This document shows positions 9,601 to 17,766 of a stretch of 58,730 nucleotides of DNA, piece after piece. The stretch is from the IMG/VR virus record IMGVR_UViG_3300008110_000203, positions 1-58,730 of that record, one strand, 5' to 3'. The stretch's first letter is position 1; each line of letters starts with the position of its first letter. This DNA comes from a virus. The notes under the pieces are model-generated. The model searched no databases, had not been told where the DNA came from, and worked only from the letters and a program-made list of their open reading frames with translations. Both the position numbers and the translations under genes were made by a program.

Positions 9601-9894
9601 TCTGAGTACCTCAGAAGGAGTCTTCTTAGTGGCGCGGGGTTTGCGTGCCGGGGTGGCCGAAGCGGGTGGCGACGCTGGTGGGGTGGTCTTCTTAGCAGCT
9701 TTCGTAGCCGGTGCCGCAGGCTTCGACGCAGCGGGGGTTGGAACCTTCTTCGCCGCCTTCTTTGCAGCCGCTGGTGCAGGTGTTGGGGCAGGCACGGCTT
9801 TCGCCGCGGCTTTTACCCCCTTGACACCTTTTGGCGGGCCCGGGGAGGGTTGTGCAGGTACGACCGGAAAAAACGACGCGATAGGGCGTGCCAT
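6655..9894 (-). CDS. Pro/Ala-rich low-complexity virion protein with recurring SPL motif
   Basis: I chose the second of two adjacent ATGs (9894, MARPIASFF) because GGAG lies 6 nt upstream. The longer frame would overlap the previous gene. The protein has about 1079 aa. Roughly the first 400 residues are Ala/Pro/Lys repeats, encoded partly by perfect DNA repeats (about 8756-8805 and 8845-8895). A hydrophobic segment (VGALGLGLAAGALGYGLG) follows, then a Gln/Arg-rich helical half. The motif (M/N)xSPL or MxNPL recurs at least seven times. Position and size suit a tape-measure, internal or tail-fibre accessory protein. No enzyme motif was seen. Confidence 0.6.
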   Translation of the reverse strand: MARPIASFFPVVPAQPSPGPPKGVKGVKAAAKAVPAPTPAPAAAKKAAKKVPTPAASKPAAPATKAAKKTTPPASPPASATPARKPRATKKTPSEVLRDVGGGMANPLPGQRGLFDDNSAPPPAPAQAAPAPAQAAPAPAPAPAPAAVKKPRVVKPKPSAPAGMQSPLAPPEPPATRRLSDDEIDSMQTLDGKKYLTEVEAAMQLGMSVDALRQAREKYHSTPTKLAFEDYQELINGRIDDEEFARVATATPRSSSPQPAAMDSPLSPPASAQSSFSPDDDLSAMLAAEPDPLPTSSTVTTAGPLPPQPPPPLLPVPGPPPGAIPAAVAPPRTSTVVPARTPTVVPARTPTTLSPPLPPPRSAGAPPITAPAGAPPITAPAGAQRSVRGVGALGLGLAAGALGYGLGASGNNAATEQDRQTQDLIRLHQALQPGGPSPVVPALPAPSGSVATPSPFEPPAAATSPAQGAPATGVVPAGPRNLGVTNYNPDEGGPPTYSTQGYLGPVVRRYYGPKIEGEQAYDEYAPRSLPQNRSPLSLAMSLGYPLAGIGNAIQMGLNLAPQAIRDSQLGYWGDSSTSAIDAAVQQSQMDNPLTPRGGYDSAQAVQSIDQNSDAFTQGLNVLRQRGFRDNPNRAAALLADAQGYNPNVLRSAAQSLGGYDTRWSPGGEFNPNQSPLSEAEMAGIRNTEQYRQGSMMTPGGLVSRFGRGGPMGLQALAAQQSERDAEQAFRMRSRVAADQRLIDMSNPMTEEGLANITEGRMPASPTDPFQRRSSTFAFANPANAGANNPLGITGTNRLGMLRMMQAQGQLEGRPELAEELRQEETVARGNREARRSETYRNSVRETLQARAAQKKATSEDRALSRYLKQGYSPTDPFLQQRFPGAVQRWADNLGAGQRQAYGFDAGEQSQTSDMQSPLSGVTSRSSPTTTQMAESQMLLSRLNADTYESIPGAGYDVFDAYRADQPGAFGDPGTIESKMQRDLNNEEGSLKLTRENLQALQMYARAAAVSPEHRDSFRPEWTPGLTALLDADLGSEEGHQAFLERVKKDREERKSRERAANADASNFWSSFGRTGGSGF

Positions 9895-9961
9895 CATTAG
9901 CTCCAAAGAAGAGGCGTTGCGTACGATACCACCGACCGCTGGCGTAGTCCAGAGATCGTGG

Positions 9962-10804
9962 TCACGGCCCGCCGAGACCAGGGTCTGGGGGTGTGGGGCC
10001 GCCACCGGACGTCAGAGTAATGGCCACCCGAGCGGCGTTTACCCCAAGATCCAGTGAGACTCGGGTGTCCGCACCCGCTGCTGCTGATCCGATATCTCGG
10101 ATCAGCAACTGTATGGGGGATGTTGCCGACCAACCGGTCACCGCTTTCAGTTCATCCAGTATTGCTTTGATGTCGAACGTCATCCAAGGGGTGGTGTTCG
10201 TCGTCCAGTCGGCATACGCCGTCGTGGTCGTCTTGCCGATGAGGGTAGCCCAGCTCGTGATCGACCCGGACTGGTCCGTGGCGTACTTCAACGCACGCAC
10301 CCGGAACGTGCGATTCGGCACGAAGTAGTCGGCAACGAACACGGCAATGGCGAATTGAATCGTGTCCGTGACCAACAGGCCGGGTGCCGGGACGTGAGCG
10401 TACGTGGCAAACTCATACGGGTTGGCCGCGGCTCGGGGCGTGATGTTGTCAAACCCCGCGGTCGGTGTGGGGGTCTGAACCCACCCAGTATCGCTGCCTG
10501 CACCTCCGGTGAACGCGTTGCCCGACAACGTTAGCGAGAATGAGGGGCCGTCCTTTTTATCGTAGTAGATCGTGACGGAACCGGAAGTAATGCGGAGGTA
10601 CAGTTTTGCCCCAGCAATGGGTGAGGGCATCCCGTACGCGTTTGGACTGATCAGCGGTGCTCCGTAAAAAGTTGACGGAGGCATGCCGACAGACCACGCA
10701 TACTCGACGGTTCCCGTGCCGGCCAAAGAAAAAGTTGGAGCGTCTGGGTTCAGCCAATCGGAGGCTGTCCACCAAGACGACGTCAGTGGTAGGGAGATTG
10801 CCAT
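9962..10804 (-). CDS. Predicted beta-rich virion surface protein
   Basis: I do not recognise this 280-aa protein. It is rich in Thr, Ser, Gly and aromatic residues, has no long helices, and ends in a Gly/Pro tail (GGGPTPPDPGLGGP). Regular alternation of hydrophobic and polar residues (AKLYLRITSGSVTIYYDKK, FRVRALKYATDQSGS) suggests beta-sandwich folds of the carbohydrate-binding or fibre-tip type. It starts 2 nt after the preceding gene ends, within the tail-tip and fibre block. A receptor-binding or decoration role is inferred from position. Confidence 0.55.
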   Translation of the reverse strand: MAISLPLTSSWWTASDWLNPDAPTFSLAGTGTVEYAWSVGMPPSTFYGAPLISPNAYGMPSPIAGAKLYLRITSGSVTIYYDKKDGPSFSLTLSGNAFTGGAGSDTGWVQTPTPTAGFDNITPRAAANPYEFATYAHVPAPGLLVTDTIQFAIAVFVADYFVPNRTFRVRALKYATDQSGSITSWATLIGKTTTTAYADWTTNTTPWMTFDIKAILDELKAVTGWSATSPIQLLIRDIGSAAAGADTRVSLDLGVNAARVAITLTSGGGPTPPDPGLGGP

Positions 10805-10805
10805 T

Positions 10806-12227
10806 TTACGGGGGGCTCACTGTTATTGATGTGGGGAAGTCTGAATAGATAGAATCGCCCGGGGTCCACGAAGGTGGGGTGTTTCCGGATCCTGCAAAGT
10901 CTTTCCACTGCTGTGGCGGTAGGTTGAGAGAAGGCTGGTGGTAAAACCCTTGGGCGTAGGGTACGAACACTGTTGACCCAGACTGGTTCCACTCCCCTTG
11001 GGTGTGCCGATATCCGCTGGGCATAACCAGATCTGAAAACTTGTTGTTATTTTGTGGTGCATACCACACGACTCGTTTTGCAACAGAACCAGACACAGCG
11101 CCCGGTGTGGGTTTGAAAACTTGAATTATCGGAACCTCGCTGTTGCTTACGAACCTAAACCCTTCGCCAGAGTTGGACGTGACCTCAGGAAAAGGCCACA
11201 CCCCGAATAACTCAGCACCTGCTAGGCCGTCGTAAAACCACCCGGTTGGTGGTGTGCCCACAATGGCTTGCGAAACCCCACCAACCAAAGGCCCCGCAAC
11301 AACAATCTTGTAGTTTTGAAACACAGAAGACCTTGTGAAGCCCCCCACTTCGACAATGTTTTCTCCGGGCCAAGAGCCAATATACCCCACCTGATCGACC
11401 AACCCCCCGGCAGACCCCGGGGCTGGGTGTACAGTAGCCGCGTGCCACAGATCGATGTGTATTGTTTTCCCTCGGTGCGCGGCCAGCTCTACGTCAAACC
11501 ATCTAAGTTCGCTTGCGTCCCCGAACTCTGGAGATTTTACTTGGACAACCCCCGTGACGTCCACACCATCCGCCAGCAAACGCGCATACGTCGTGCCGTT
11601 GCCTACGCCGTATGCGAGTTGTAGAACCCCCTTAACGTTTACATACACCCCGCCTATCACGGGGAAACCAATTCTTCGGAGCAGCCTATCATTGCCTTGG
11701 CTCCTGACAGACCACCGCACCCTAGTCGCAGAAAAATTCTGCAAATGAGTTATGCTGTCTGATACATACTTTTTCGTTGGTGGAGCCTTTTGGTACGTGT
11801 TGTATGTGCCTAAGTCAGATACAGTACCCGTTCTCCTAGACGCATCGTACGGTTGTGGGTACTGGTTGTCGTGGTTGTACGGGTACGGACTAAAAGGGTT
11901 GTTCTGCCTTTGCAGAAACCCGTAGAAACCCTCCGACCAATCGTGCAGCTCATACCGAAAAGGCTGCGCTAATACTGCTGTTGACGTGGGGTAGGGGTTT
12001 GCCACTACGCCCGGCGGTAGTGTCAAATAATACCCAACCCTATTTCTGTATGGCTCAAGAGCCAGATTTGAGTTGACCGACTGAGTGCGTATGTTGAAAG
12101 GCCCCCACACATACTGCCCGGTGTCCGTACCAAGTTCTGAAGGTAAAGGCCCGACCGCCCGTAAGTGCCTATGCACAAAGTCCGTGACCGGGTTTTGGTT
12201 GCACTTACAACATCGCCCGAGCTGCAT
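10806..12227 (-). CDS. Putative tail-fibre / tail-tip protein with N-terminal Cys cluster
   Basis: This 473-aa protein opens MQLGRCCKCNQNP, a Cys-Cys-x-Cys cluster that could bind metal. The rest is Gly-, Tyr-, Pro- and aromatic-rich with predicted beta structure. A central stretch (about residues 150-290) resembles a jelly-roll ligand-binding domain. No chaperone, lyase or hydrolase motif was found. It follows the 210-aa gene after 4 nt. Its position late in the tail block fits a fibre or host-recognition protein. The assignment rests on composition and context only. Confidence 0.5.
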   Translation of the reverse strand: MQLGRCCKCNQNPVTDFVHRHLRAVGPLPSELGTDTGQYVWGPFNIRTQSVNSNLALEPYRNRVGYYLTLPPGVVANPYPTSTAVLAQPFRYELHDWSEGFYGFLQRQNNPFSPYPYNHDNQYPQPYDASRRTGTVSDLGTYNTYQKAPPTKKYVSDSITHLQNFSATRVRWSVRSQGNDRLLRRIGFPVIGGVYVNVKGVLQLAYGVGNGTTYARLLADGVDVTGVVQVKSPEFGDASELRWFDVELAAHRGKTIHIDLWHAATVHPAPGSAGGLVDQVGYIGSWPGENIVEVGGFTRSSVFQNYKIVVAGPLVGGVSQAIVGTPPTGWFYDGLAGAELFGVWPFPEVTSNSGEGFRFVSNSEVPIIQVFKPTPGAVSGSVAKRVVWYAPQNNNKFSDLVMPSGYRHTQGEWNQSGSTVFVPYAQGFYHQPSLNLPPQQWKDFAGSGNTPPSWTPGDSIYSDFPTSITVSPP

Positions 12228-12231
12228 CGCA

Positions 12232-12864
12232 TCACCCGCAATCTGCTACGTACAGCCGCCACTCCCCGTCAACCATTTCCGCCTCCGCCCAAGCTCCGGA
12301 CACAATCGATATGTTCTTCATTCGACTGAACACCGTGATGTTCTCACCAGAGTCTTCGAACGTTCCCGCCGGCGTTCTCCGCCACACCCGAAACGATGCC
12401 GTTGCGGGGGCATTCGCGGGGTTGGAAGACGCTGCTAGGTTTCCGCTCAACCGTCCGAAGTATTTCGGCGTAGCCTCGCCTGTCGCAATAACAACCGCGG
12501 TCGTGTCCGCAGACGGGGCGGGATACAGCACGCGAAAACCACCACCGCCCCGGCCAATACCCCAAGACCCTGGGATCGGGCCGACCAAGGACCCCGCATC
12601 CGGAGCCCCTATTATCTTTACCCTCCGGGGTGTTGTCCAGAGGTACGCCTCACCGAACGTGTTCGCTGCTATCGGGCGGGCACCGTTGACCAAATACAGG
12701 GCGGAACCCGTAGCGTTTGGCTTGTTGGCCTGGAGAATTCCGGCTACCGGGTTTGAGCGAAAACTCATAACCGCATACGGAGGTATGGCCTCTCCAGACA
12801 CGTTTCGAAACCTCAACGCGTACTGCGGCTCTGCTGGGGCTCTCGAGTATGTTGGTTCAACCAT
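12232..12864 (-). CDS. Putative tail-associated structural protein
   Basis: The protein has 210 aa. It begins MVEPTYSRAPAEPQYALRFR, followed by NVSGEAIPPYAVM, and ends in a pattern (xFRVWRRTPAGTFEDSGENI, then a short turn, then DGEWRLYVADCG) that I associate with uncharacterised beta-rich proteins of planctomycetes and their phages. The start overlaps the preceding gene by 8 nt. No catalytic residues were recognised. A tail-hub accessory or surface protein is likely from context. Confidence 0.5.
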   Translation of the reverse strand: MVEPTYSRAPAEPQYALRFRNVSGEAIPPYAVMSFRSNPVAGILQANKPNATGSALYLVNGARPIAANTFGEAYLWTTPRRVKIIGAPDAGSLVGPIPGSWGIGRGGGGFRVLYPAPSADTTAVVIATGEATPKYFGRLSGNLAASSNPANAPATASFRVWRRTPAGTFEDSGENITVFSRMKNISIVSGAWAEAEMVDGEWRLYVADCG

Positions 12865-14515
12865 CGACGGTATCCAGTCGGGCTTGGTCCAAATCTCTCA
12901 CTGAGTATTCCGCCATTGCCGCCACGCGTCTCTCCCGACGAGAAGGAATCCCCCGGTCGAATTCCCAGTTTCGAGAAGCAACGGTGCGGTTCACCGCGTG
13001 CTCAAACTCTCCGCAAGTCAGCACATGCTGTACCTGCAGAATAGCGCCGTCGCATCGCAGAGTCAACTGTGGCTGCGAATACACTACTTGCTGGGCGGCT
13101 CCTGTGGCGTAAAGGCCAGACACTGCCGTTGCGTTGCTGTCGGCAATTGTCTGCAGATCTGTCTGGTTTGTGGTTTGCCCGGTCATTGCGTGATTGCCTG
13201 AATAGTTGGCGATGATCTCAAACCGAGACTCGCCCGAGACCACAGCGTATCCGCTACCCTGCGGGTACACATCGACATCCACGAACTGCTGGTGTGTCGC
13301 GTACGTGGAGGGGCTGCGGATTTGAAAGGCACATTCGAGGTACAGTTGGGCGGGCTCAAAATAGTTGCTGGTCGGGTTGAAGATCACCTGCGGCTCCGAG
13401 AATATCACCATCCCGTACTCCGGCTCTGTTCGGAAAAAGTCTGTGACTTGATCCGTCACCGCAGTGTCCTGCAGGTCCTCTCCCGCCGCGAATGTGGGAT
13501 CCTGCCACGACAACCGTTTTGTCCGCTTGCCGTAGACCCGCGGCCAGCCTCGCGTATCCCAATCACGTATCGTCTGCTTTTCCAACAGCCCGGATTGGAG
13601 CGGCAGGATGAAGTCCAACCCCGGAACAGCCGTACCAAAGAACGGCAACACCCACGTGGGGGCTTGTGCCGTGTCGTTGACAAACCCTCGAATCCTGTAG
13701 GCCCTGCGAACAAAGCCCAGGCTGGTCTCTCGAGTTTGAGCCGTGATGCTGTTGTCTTCGTCTTGCAGGGCGTACGGAGATGTTGTACCCCACCCGCCAG
13801 CAGGCTTGTAGGACAGGTCGTCAATCGGCTTCCAGCGACCGTCAGTGTCTAGGCCTACAGCCTCTAACGCCATACGAGCCTGCATACACGTTCGACCAAA
13901 CACAGTGCGCACGTAGCGGGGGGCGACTTTTGGGTCGAGGCCTTCGGTACGCAGAAACACGTCATTCGTCGGCAACGTCGCCCCAGTACCAAGCCGTACC
14001 ACCTTCACAGGCTCATTGCCAAAGTTCAAAGCGATTGTGTACCCTCGATCCTCTAACAGCTTGCGAAGATGCACCGCAGGAGATGCCTGCTCGAACGTGA
14101 CTCGGGGGTAGACGTTGGTCGGCAACACAGACACGTCAGCACTGGGCTCCCCCATAGCCGTCAACAATATCGTCGCGATCTGCCGCAGGTTTTTCTCCGT
14201 AGCCGTGACGCGCTTTCCGCCCATCACCAGGTTGTAGTCTCCAGAGATCGTTGGTAGACGCGACCAATGGTCGCGTCTGTCGAGCAGGATGATGTCTAGG
14301 AATTTACCCTCGACCAACTTAAACGAGGCCACGTCTACGACGCAATTCGGCAGAGTGATTGTGGTCCCGCCCCACACCATCGTCAAAGTGCCTGACGTCG
14401 GAAAGTTCCCGATCTGCGGCAAGGCGCGTAGTTGAACCTTGTCGGGATCAAAACCGGAATGCTGCGTGTACACCATCTCGCACGGGTACGATATACCCGG
14501 AAACGACCACGGCAT
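12857..14515 (-). CDS. Putative tail hub / baseplate protein
   Basis: This 552-aa protein begins MPWSFPGISYPCEMVYT and is preceded by a TGAGGT Shine-Dalgarno sequence. The first 160 residues show features of hub proteins: a compact beta domain (TLTMVWGGTTITLPNCVVDV), a short DRRDHWSRLP segment, and a helix near QASPAVHLRKLLEDRGY. The remainder is large, acidic and aromatic. Its place between the chaperone-like and fibre-like genes is where gp27/gpD-like hub proteins sit. I found no peptidase or lysozyme motif. The hub call is an inference. Confidence 0.5.
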   Translation of the reverse strand: MPWSFPGISYPCEMVYTQHSGFDPDKVQLRALPQIGNFPTSGTLTMVWGGTTITLPNCVVDVASFKLVEGKFLDIILLDRRDHWSRLPTISGDYNLVMGGKRVTATEKNLRQIATILLTAMGEPSADVSVLPTNVYPRVTFEQASPAVHLRKLLEDRGYTIALNFGNEPVKVVRLGTGATLPTNDVFLRTEGLDPKVAPRYVRTVFGRTCMQARMALEAVGLDTDGRWKPIDDLSYKPAGGWGTTSPYALQDEDNSITAQTRETSLGFVRRAYRIRGFVNDTAQAPTWVLPFFGTAVPGLDFILPLQSGLLEKQTIRDWDTRGWPRVYGKRTKRLSWQDPTFAAGEDLQDTAVTDQVTDFFRTEPEYGMVIFSEPQVIFNPTSNYFEPAQLYLECAFQIRSPSTYATHQQFVDVDVYPQGSGYAVVSGESRFEIIANYSGNHAMTGQTTNQTDLQTIADSNATAVSGLYATGAAQQVVYSQPQLTLRCDGAILQVQHVLTCGEFEHAVNRTVASRNWEFDRGIPSRRERRVAAMAEYSVRDLDQARLDTVDG

Positions 14516-14527
14516 GTTGACCTCAGA

Positions 14528-15280
14528 TTACGGAGGGAGAAACCCGGGAAACAATTGGGACACCGTGGCCTCCTGCACATACTTCCACGAGATCGGGTAC
14601 ATCTCGGGGTTCCCTGCTGCGTTCAAATCCTGGGGCGAGTCGTACGCCAACTCTCGCAGAGGGCCGTGCTCGAGAGTAGGGAACAGTGGGGCTGGGGGTG
14701 TTGGGTATGCCTGACGCCCGATCGCTTGGCCTTCTTGTATGTAGAAAAATGTTGTCGCAGTCTGGAGTGTCTGCTTCTGTGGGTCGCCGACCTCTTGGGG
14801 GCTGTACCGCCACCGCGGGCCGCCGTTGCCTTTAATGGTCAGCCTCTCCCGGTAGGAATGCACGCCTGTCCCAGTGCGAACCTCTGCACGCAGGACGATG
14901 GAGTAAGACCTGCGGTTGAGGTATTCGATTTGGCCGGTCCACGGCCCTTCGATGTATGTGGGGGGTTGGATAACTTTGACACCGCCGAAGGTGTTTGCGC
15001 TGGTCAACACGTGAGCTGTGGCCGTAACGCCGTCGGGCAAATACAGACCGCAGTTTTGGTTATCAACCGCGTACGCCGCTTCCAAGCTCTGCAGGGCGGT
15101 AGTCAACAAGGCCTTGGTCTGATCTGGGGTGGCTTGAGTCGGTACGATCTTGACGCCCACGATAGTGTACTCAAAAATCGTGCCCATCCTGCGGCGGTAG
15201 CCGTCCATAATCGCCGTAGCAGCGACACGCAACCCGCACTCACAGTTGTCGTGGGCGTAGTTTCCGTATTTGAAAATCAC
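14528..15280 (-). CDS. Putative minor tail protein
   Basis: The protein has 250 aa. The start codon is GTG at 15280 (MIFKYGNYAHDNCECG), supported by an AGGAGG site 7-8 nt upstream. A Cys pair appears at residues 13 and 15. A beta-rich middle with RRSYSIVLRAEVRTGTG is followed by a Pro/aromatic C-terminus. It has no recognised family. It follows the second chaperone-like frame after 1 nt and precedes the hub-like gene, so a tail-tip or distal-tail role is likely. Confidence 0.5.
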   Translation of the reverse strand: MIFKYGNYAHDNCECGLRVAATAIMDGYRRRMGTIFEYTIVGVKIVPTQATPDQTKALLTTALQSLEAAYAVDNQNCGLYLPDGVTATAHVLTSANTFGGVKVIQPPTYIEGPWTGQIEYLNRRSYSIVLRAEVRTGTGVHSYRERLTIKGNGGPRWRYSPQEVGDPQKQTLQTATTFFYIQEGQAIGRQAYPTPPAPLFPTLEHGPLRELAYDSPQDLNAAGNPEMYPISWKYVQEATVSQLFPGFLPP

Positions 15281-15281
15281 G

Positions 15282-16226
15282 TCAGTACCTCCTGTCTAAC
15301 TGACTCGACTGACGTGACACAAAATGCTGCGACACCATCTCAGACGTGCTTTCGACTCCCGCGGCGACGGGGGGCTGAAACAGATTCCTCGGCGTAACGT
15401 CGGTCGGGGCGTTGGGTGCCGTCCGAGCGGTGAGTCTGTCAGCAGCCTCAAACATCGCCTTTGCATCGAAAACAGTTGGCGGGGGTACTACAAAATCTAC
15501 TCGGATATTGGGCGTCACCTGCACGCCGCTTACCATATACGGCTGTTGTGGGTTGGCGGGATCTCCGACGTTCGGGCGAGGTATTGCTGCGGTGGCCAAC
15601 ACGCCGGCGGCGTACTCCGGAGATACAACTTTTGCAATCGCGCCTTGCGATTGGTTGGCCGGGGTGTATTCTGCAGGAGGGGCGGACACGAACCGTGCCG
15701 CCGCGAATTCCGCGGACTGTTGCCGGGACGCTTCCCGCTCTGCCGGCGTTGCGAACGGGGATACAGCCTCTCGGGGTGCGTTTACCTCCGCAGGGTTTTG
15801 AGTGTACCACTCATATCGAGAGGGCTTAGCCGGACCGACCGTCTGAAAAACTGCCGAGATTGGCGATGCAGGTGCAGCCGTCGCGGGTTCTGACGGTCGA
15901 GCTGTAGCAACTCGACCGGTAGATTCAGGCCGCTGGGTGCCGACCGCCGGAGCGGCGCTGGTTTGCACATTCGTGGCGACCCCTGCGACAGGGGTCGCAA
16001 TCTGCTGCTGTGTGGCCGGCAACGCGGGTGTTACGCTTCCGTACTCATTACTTGCGACACTCGCCGGACTGACAGGCTGGGTTCCCACAGAAGAGGCACG
16101 GGACGTCTGGAGGCGAAACTGCGCCGCGTGAAGAAGATCCATCGGGTTTGGTAAAACCCGCTCCTCGGGAGGCGCCTCGGCCAGCAAGCGGATCAGTTCC
16201 GGGATTGTTTCCACGCTGCACCACAT
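15282..16226 (-). CDS. Overlapping frame after tail chaperone; possible frameshift extension
   Basis: This frame encodes 314 aa from an ATG at 16226. It overlaps the 3' end of the preceding gene by 179 nt in a different frame (+1, equivalent to -2). The N-terminus (ETIPELIRLLAEAPPEER) looks like a real amphipathic helix. The rest is Ala/Pro/Thr-rich and probably disordered. No Shine-Dalgarno sequence precedes the ATG or the internal Met at 16142. In siphoviruses the gene pair after the tail tube is joined by a ribosomal frameshift (G/GT chaperones), and this arrangement matches. Independent initiation cannot be excluded. Confidence 0.5.
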   Translation of the reverse strand: MWCSVETIPELIRLLAEAPPEERVLPNPMDLLHAAQFRLQTSRASSVGTQPVSPASVASNEYGSVTPALPATQQQIATPVAGVATNVQTSAAPAVGTQRPESTGRVATARPSEPATAAPASPISAVFQTVGPAKPSRYEWYTQNPAEVNAPREAVSPFATPAEREASRQQSAEFAAARFVSAPPAEYTPANQSQGAIAKVVSPEYAAGVLATAAIPRPNVGDPANPQQPYMVSGVQVTPNIRVDFVVPPPTVFDAKAMFEAADRLTARTAPNAPTDVTPRNLFQPPVAAGVESTSEMVSQHFVSRQSSQLDRRY

Positions 16227-16869
16227 TGTCTAAGACTGAGCGGTATGTCATATATCTCGGGCAGTTGCTGAGTTTATGGACCTGAAACCGGTACGTCCAA
16301 TAATGTTGCCACAGTTTCCGAAACTGCGGGTTTGACACCCCCAAGCTGACCTCAGGGCTGCCTTTGGCGCAGGACCCTCCGGGTGTCAGGCAATGCGGCA
16401 CACTCCCCGGCGGAAGTTTGTACGGTTGCCCCGAGTGGTCGAGCCCCACTGTGAAGTGTACCAGATCGACTCGGTATTCCGAGCACAGACTACACGAGAA
16501 GCGGCTGACCTCTGGTTGTTGGGCTTGCATGACAGCGTGATCTCGAACCTGCTCAGGCGTCAAGGCGGGTTTTGCCATCGCCTGCAACACTGCGATAAAA
16601 TCTTCGCTACTGGAGACCACCGTTTTGATAAGGTCTTCGATGGAATCGACCGGACGTAACGTGAAAACGTACGGGGGTTGGAATACCGGCAAAAGCCAAC
16701 GCCTGTTTTTATCGAACCTCGTATACGCGGCAAACAGCTCTGTCGGTTCCACCAATCCGACCGTGGATCTGACGTACAGCACAGGCGACATCTCAGCCGC
16801 TCTGGACTTAAGATTGACGGCTGCTGTCGCCCCGTCATCAATCTCCGCGGGTATCAGTGTGGGGGTCAT
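16048..16869 (-). CDS. Putative tail assembly chaperone (G-like) with zinc-type Cys motifs
   Basis: The protein has 273 aa and follows the tail-tube gene with a GAGG site before the ATG. Residues 1-130 are a soluble alpha/beta region. Next come CSLC (about 134-137) with further His and Cys residues (VPHCLTPGGSC). At the C-terminus, CLFCGNPACQSGEC forms a second Cys cluster. The position immediately downstream of the tail tube is that of tail assembly chaperones, which bind the tape measure. The Cys clusters are unusual for that role. The 3' 179 nt are shared with the next gene in another frame. Confidence 0.55.
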   Translation of the reverse strand: MTPTLIPAEIDDGATAAVNLKSRAAEMSPVLYVRSTVGLVEPTELFAAYTRFDKNRRWLLPVFQPPYVFTLRPVDSIEDLIKTVVSSSEDFIAVLQAMAKPALTPEQVRDHAVMQAQQPEVSRFSCSLCSEYRVDLVHFTVGLDHSGQPYKLPPGSVPHCLTPGGSCAKGSPEVSLGVSNPQFRKLWQHYWTYRFQVHKLSNCPRYMTYRSVLDNVVQRGNNPGTDPLAGRGASRGAGFTKPDGSSSRGAVSPPDVPCLFCGNPACQSGECRK

Positions 16870-16881
16870 CTCAAAACCTCG

Positions 16882-17763
16882 TCAAGTGCCGTACAGCGAA
16901 AACGTAAACGCCGGGTCGTTGCCGCTTCGGTACGCCTCCCATGTTTCGTTGATCCTGATCTCTTCCGTAGCGCCCGGCACCGACGGGCTTTGGGGCACAA
17001 GCACGCCATACCCCATGCTGAATGTGAGAGAGTCGTTCCCGTTAGTGATACGGTGAGACAAAGCGCGGGGCGTGACAGCTCGGTTCAGCCAGTAGTGGTC
17101 TTTGTTCGCTGCGATGTACGGGCAAGCGAAGGCCAGCAGTACCTGTCGCGGCCCGGGACCGACGTCGGTCACCGTCTCGCTGGCATTCCAGCTCGGCACC
17201 AACCTGTTGTCAATCACGATAGCGTAGCGGTCATGGGCCGCGGCCACCCCGCCGACAGTAAGATCCGCCCCCGGGAATGCGATCAGGTTGTCAACGGTCC
17301 CGTCCACAAACGAGAACGCGGCGTCCTCAATTTCATCTGTCGCAATCCAAGTGGACTCGGCTTGGATAGGCATAGTGCCGACCTGACCGCGCAACACCAA
17401 CCGCTGCAGTCGGCAAGACGTGTATTTGTGCTTAGCGCCAACCTTGTCAACGCAGATCTCGGTGGTGCCTACAGACTCATTCGCCGTGTACAACCACGGA
17501 GACGCCTGCGTACCGGCTCCCGTGCGAGTAGTGCCGGCCAACGCGAGCAGTTGGTCAAGGATCGGTCGAGTAGCGTCGTGTGTGAGCTGGAACTGCACCA
17601 GCTTGCGGCCAGTGGCTACCCGCTGCACAATCGGATCGCGACTACCGCAAATAGCCGACGGGTTTACCACACGCTCTTGCGTCGAGCTGTCTTCAAACGA
17701 AGCGAAACAGAAAGCGTTTCCTCCGATACTGACCCGACTGCTGACGCCCGTGCTTACTGGCAT
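16882..17763 (-). CDS. Major tail tube protein
   Basis: This 293-aa protein starts MPVSTGVSSRVSIGGNAFCF after a GGAG site. The central stretch VGAKHKYTSCRLQRLVLRG, followed by a strand ending ESTWIATDE, is the characteristic core of siphovirus tail-tube proteins: a Tyr/Cys-containing strand, then an RLxLxG hairpin. The C-terminal half (SLTFSMGYGV) is also beta-rich. Hexameric rings of this family stack to form the non-contractile tail. Gene order (terminator-like, tube, chaperone) supports the call. Identification is by pattern, not by database search. Confidence 0.7.
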   Translation of the reverse strand: MPVSTGVSSRVSIGGNAFCFASFEDSSTQERVVNPSAICGSRDPIVQRVATGRKLVQFQLTHDATRPILDQLLALAGTTRTGAGTQASPWLYTANESVGTTEICVDKVGAKHKYTSCRLQRLVLRGQVGTMPIQAESTWIATDEIEDAAFSFVDGTVDNLIAFPGADLTVGGVAAAHDRYAIVIDNRLVPSWNASETVTDVGPGPRQVLLAFACPYIAANKDHYWLNRAVTPRALSHRITNGNDSLTFSMGYGVLVPQSPSVPGATEEIRINETWEAYRSGNDPAFTFSLYGT

Positions 17764-17766
17764 GTC

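Noticed and set aside
9275-10057. Plus-strand Gly/Ala-rich 260-aa frame
   Set aside because: It is the mirror of the Ala/Pro repeat region of the minus-strand gene. No SD or family was seen.
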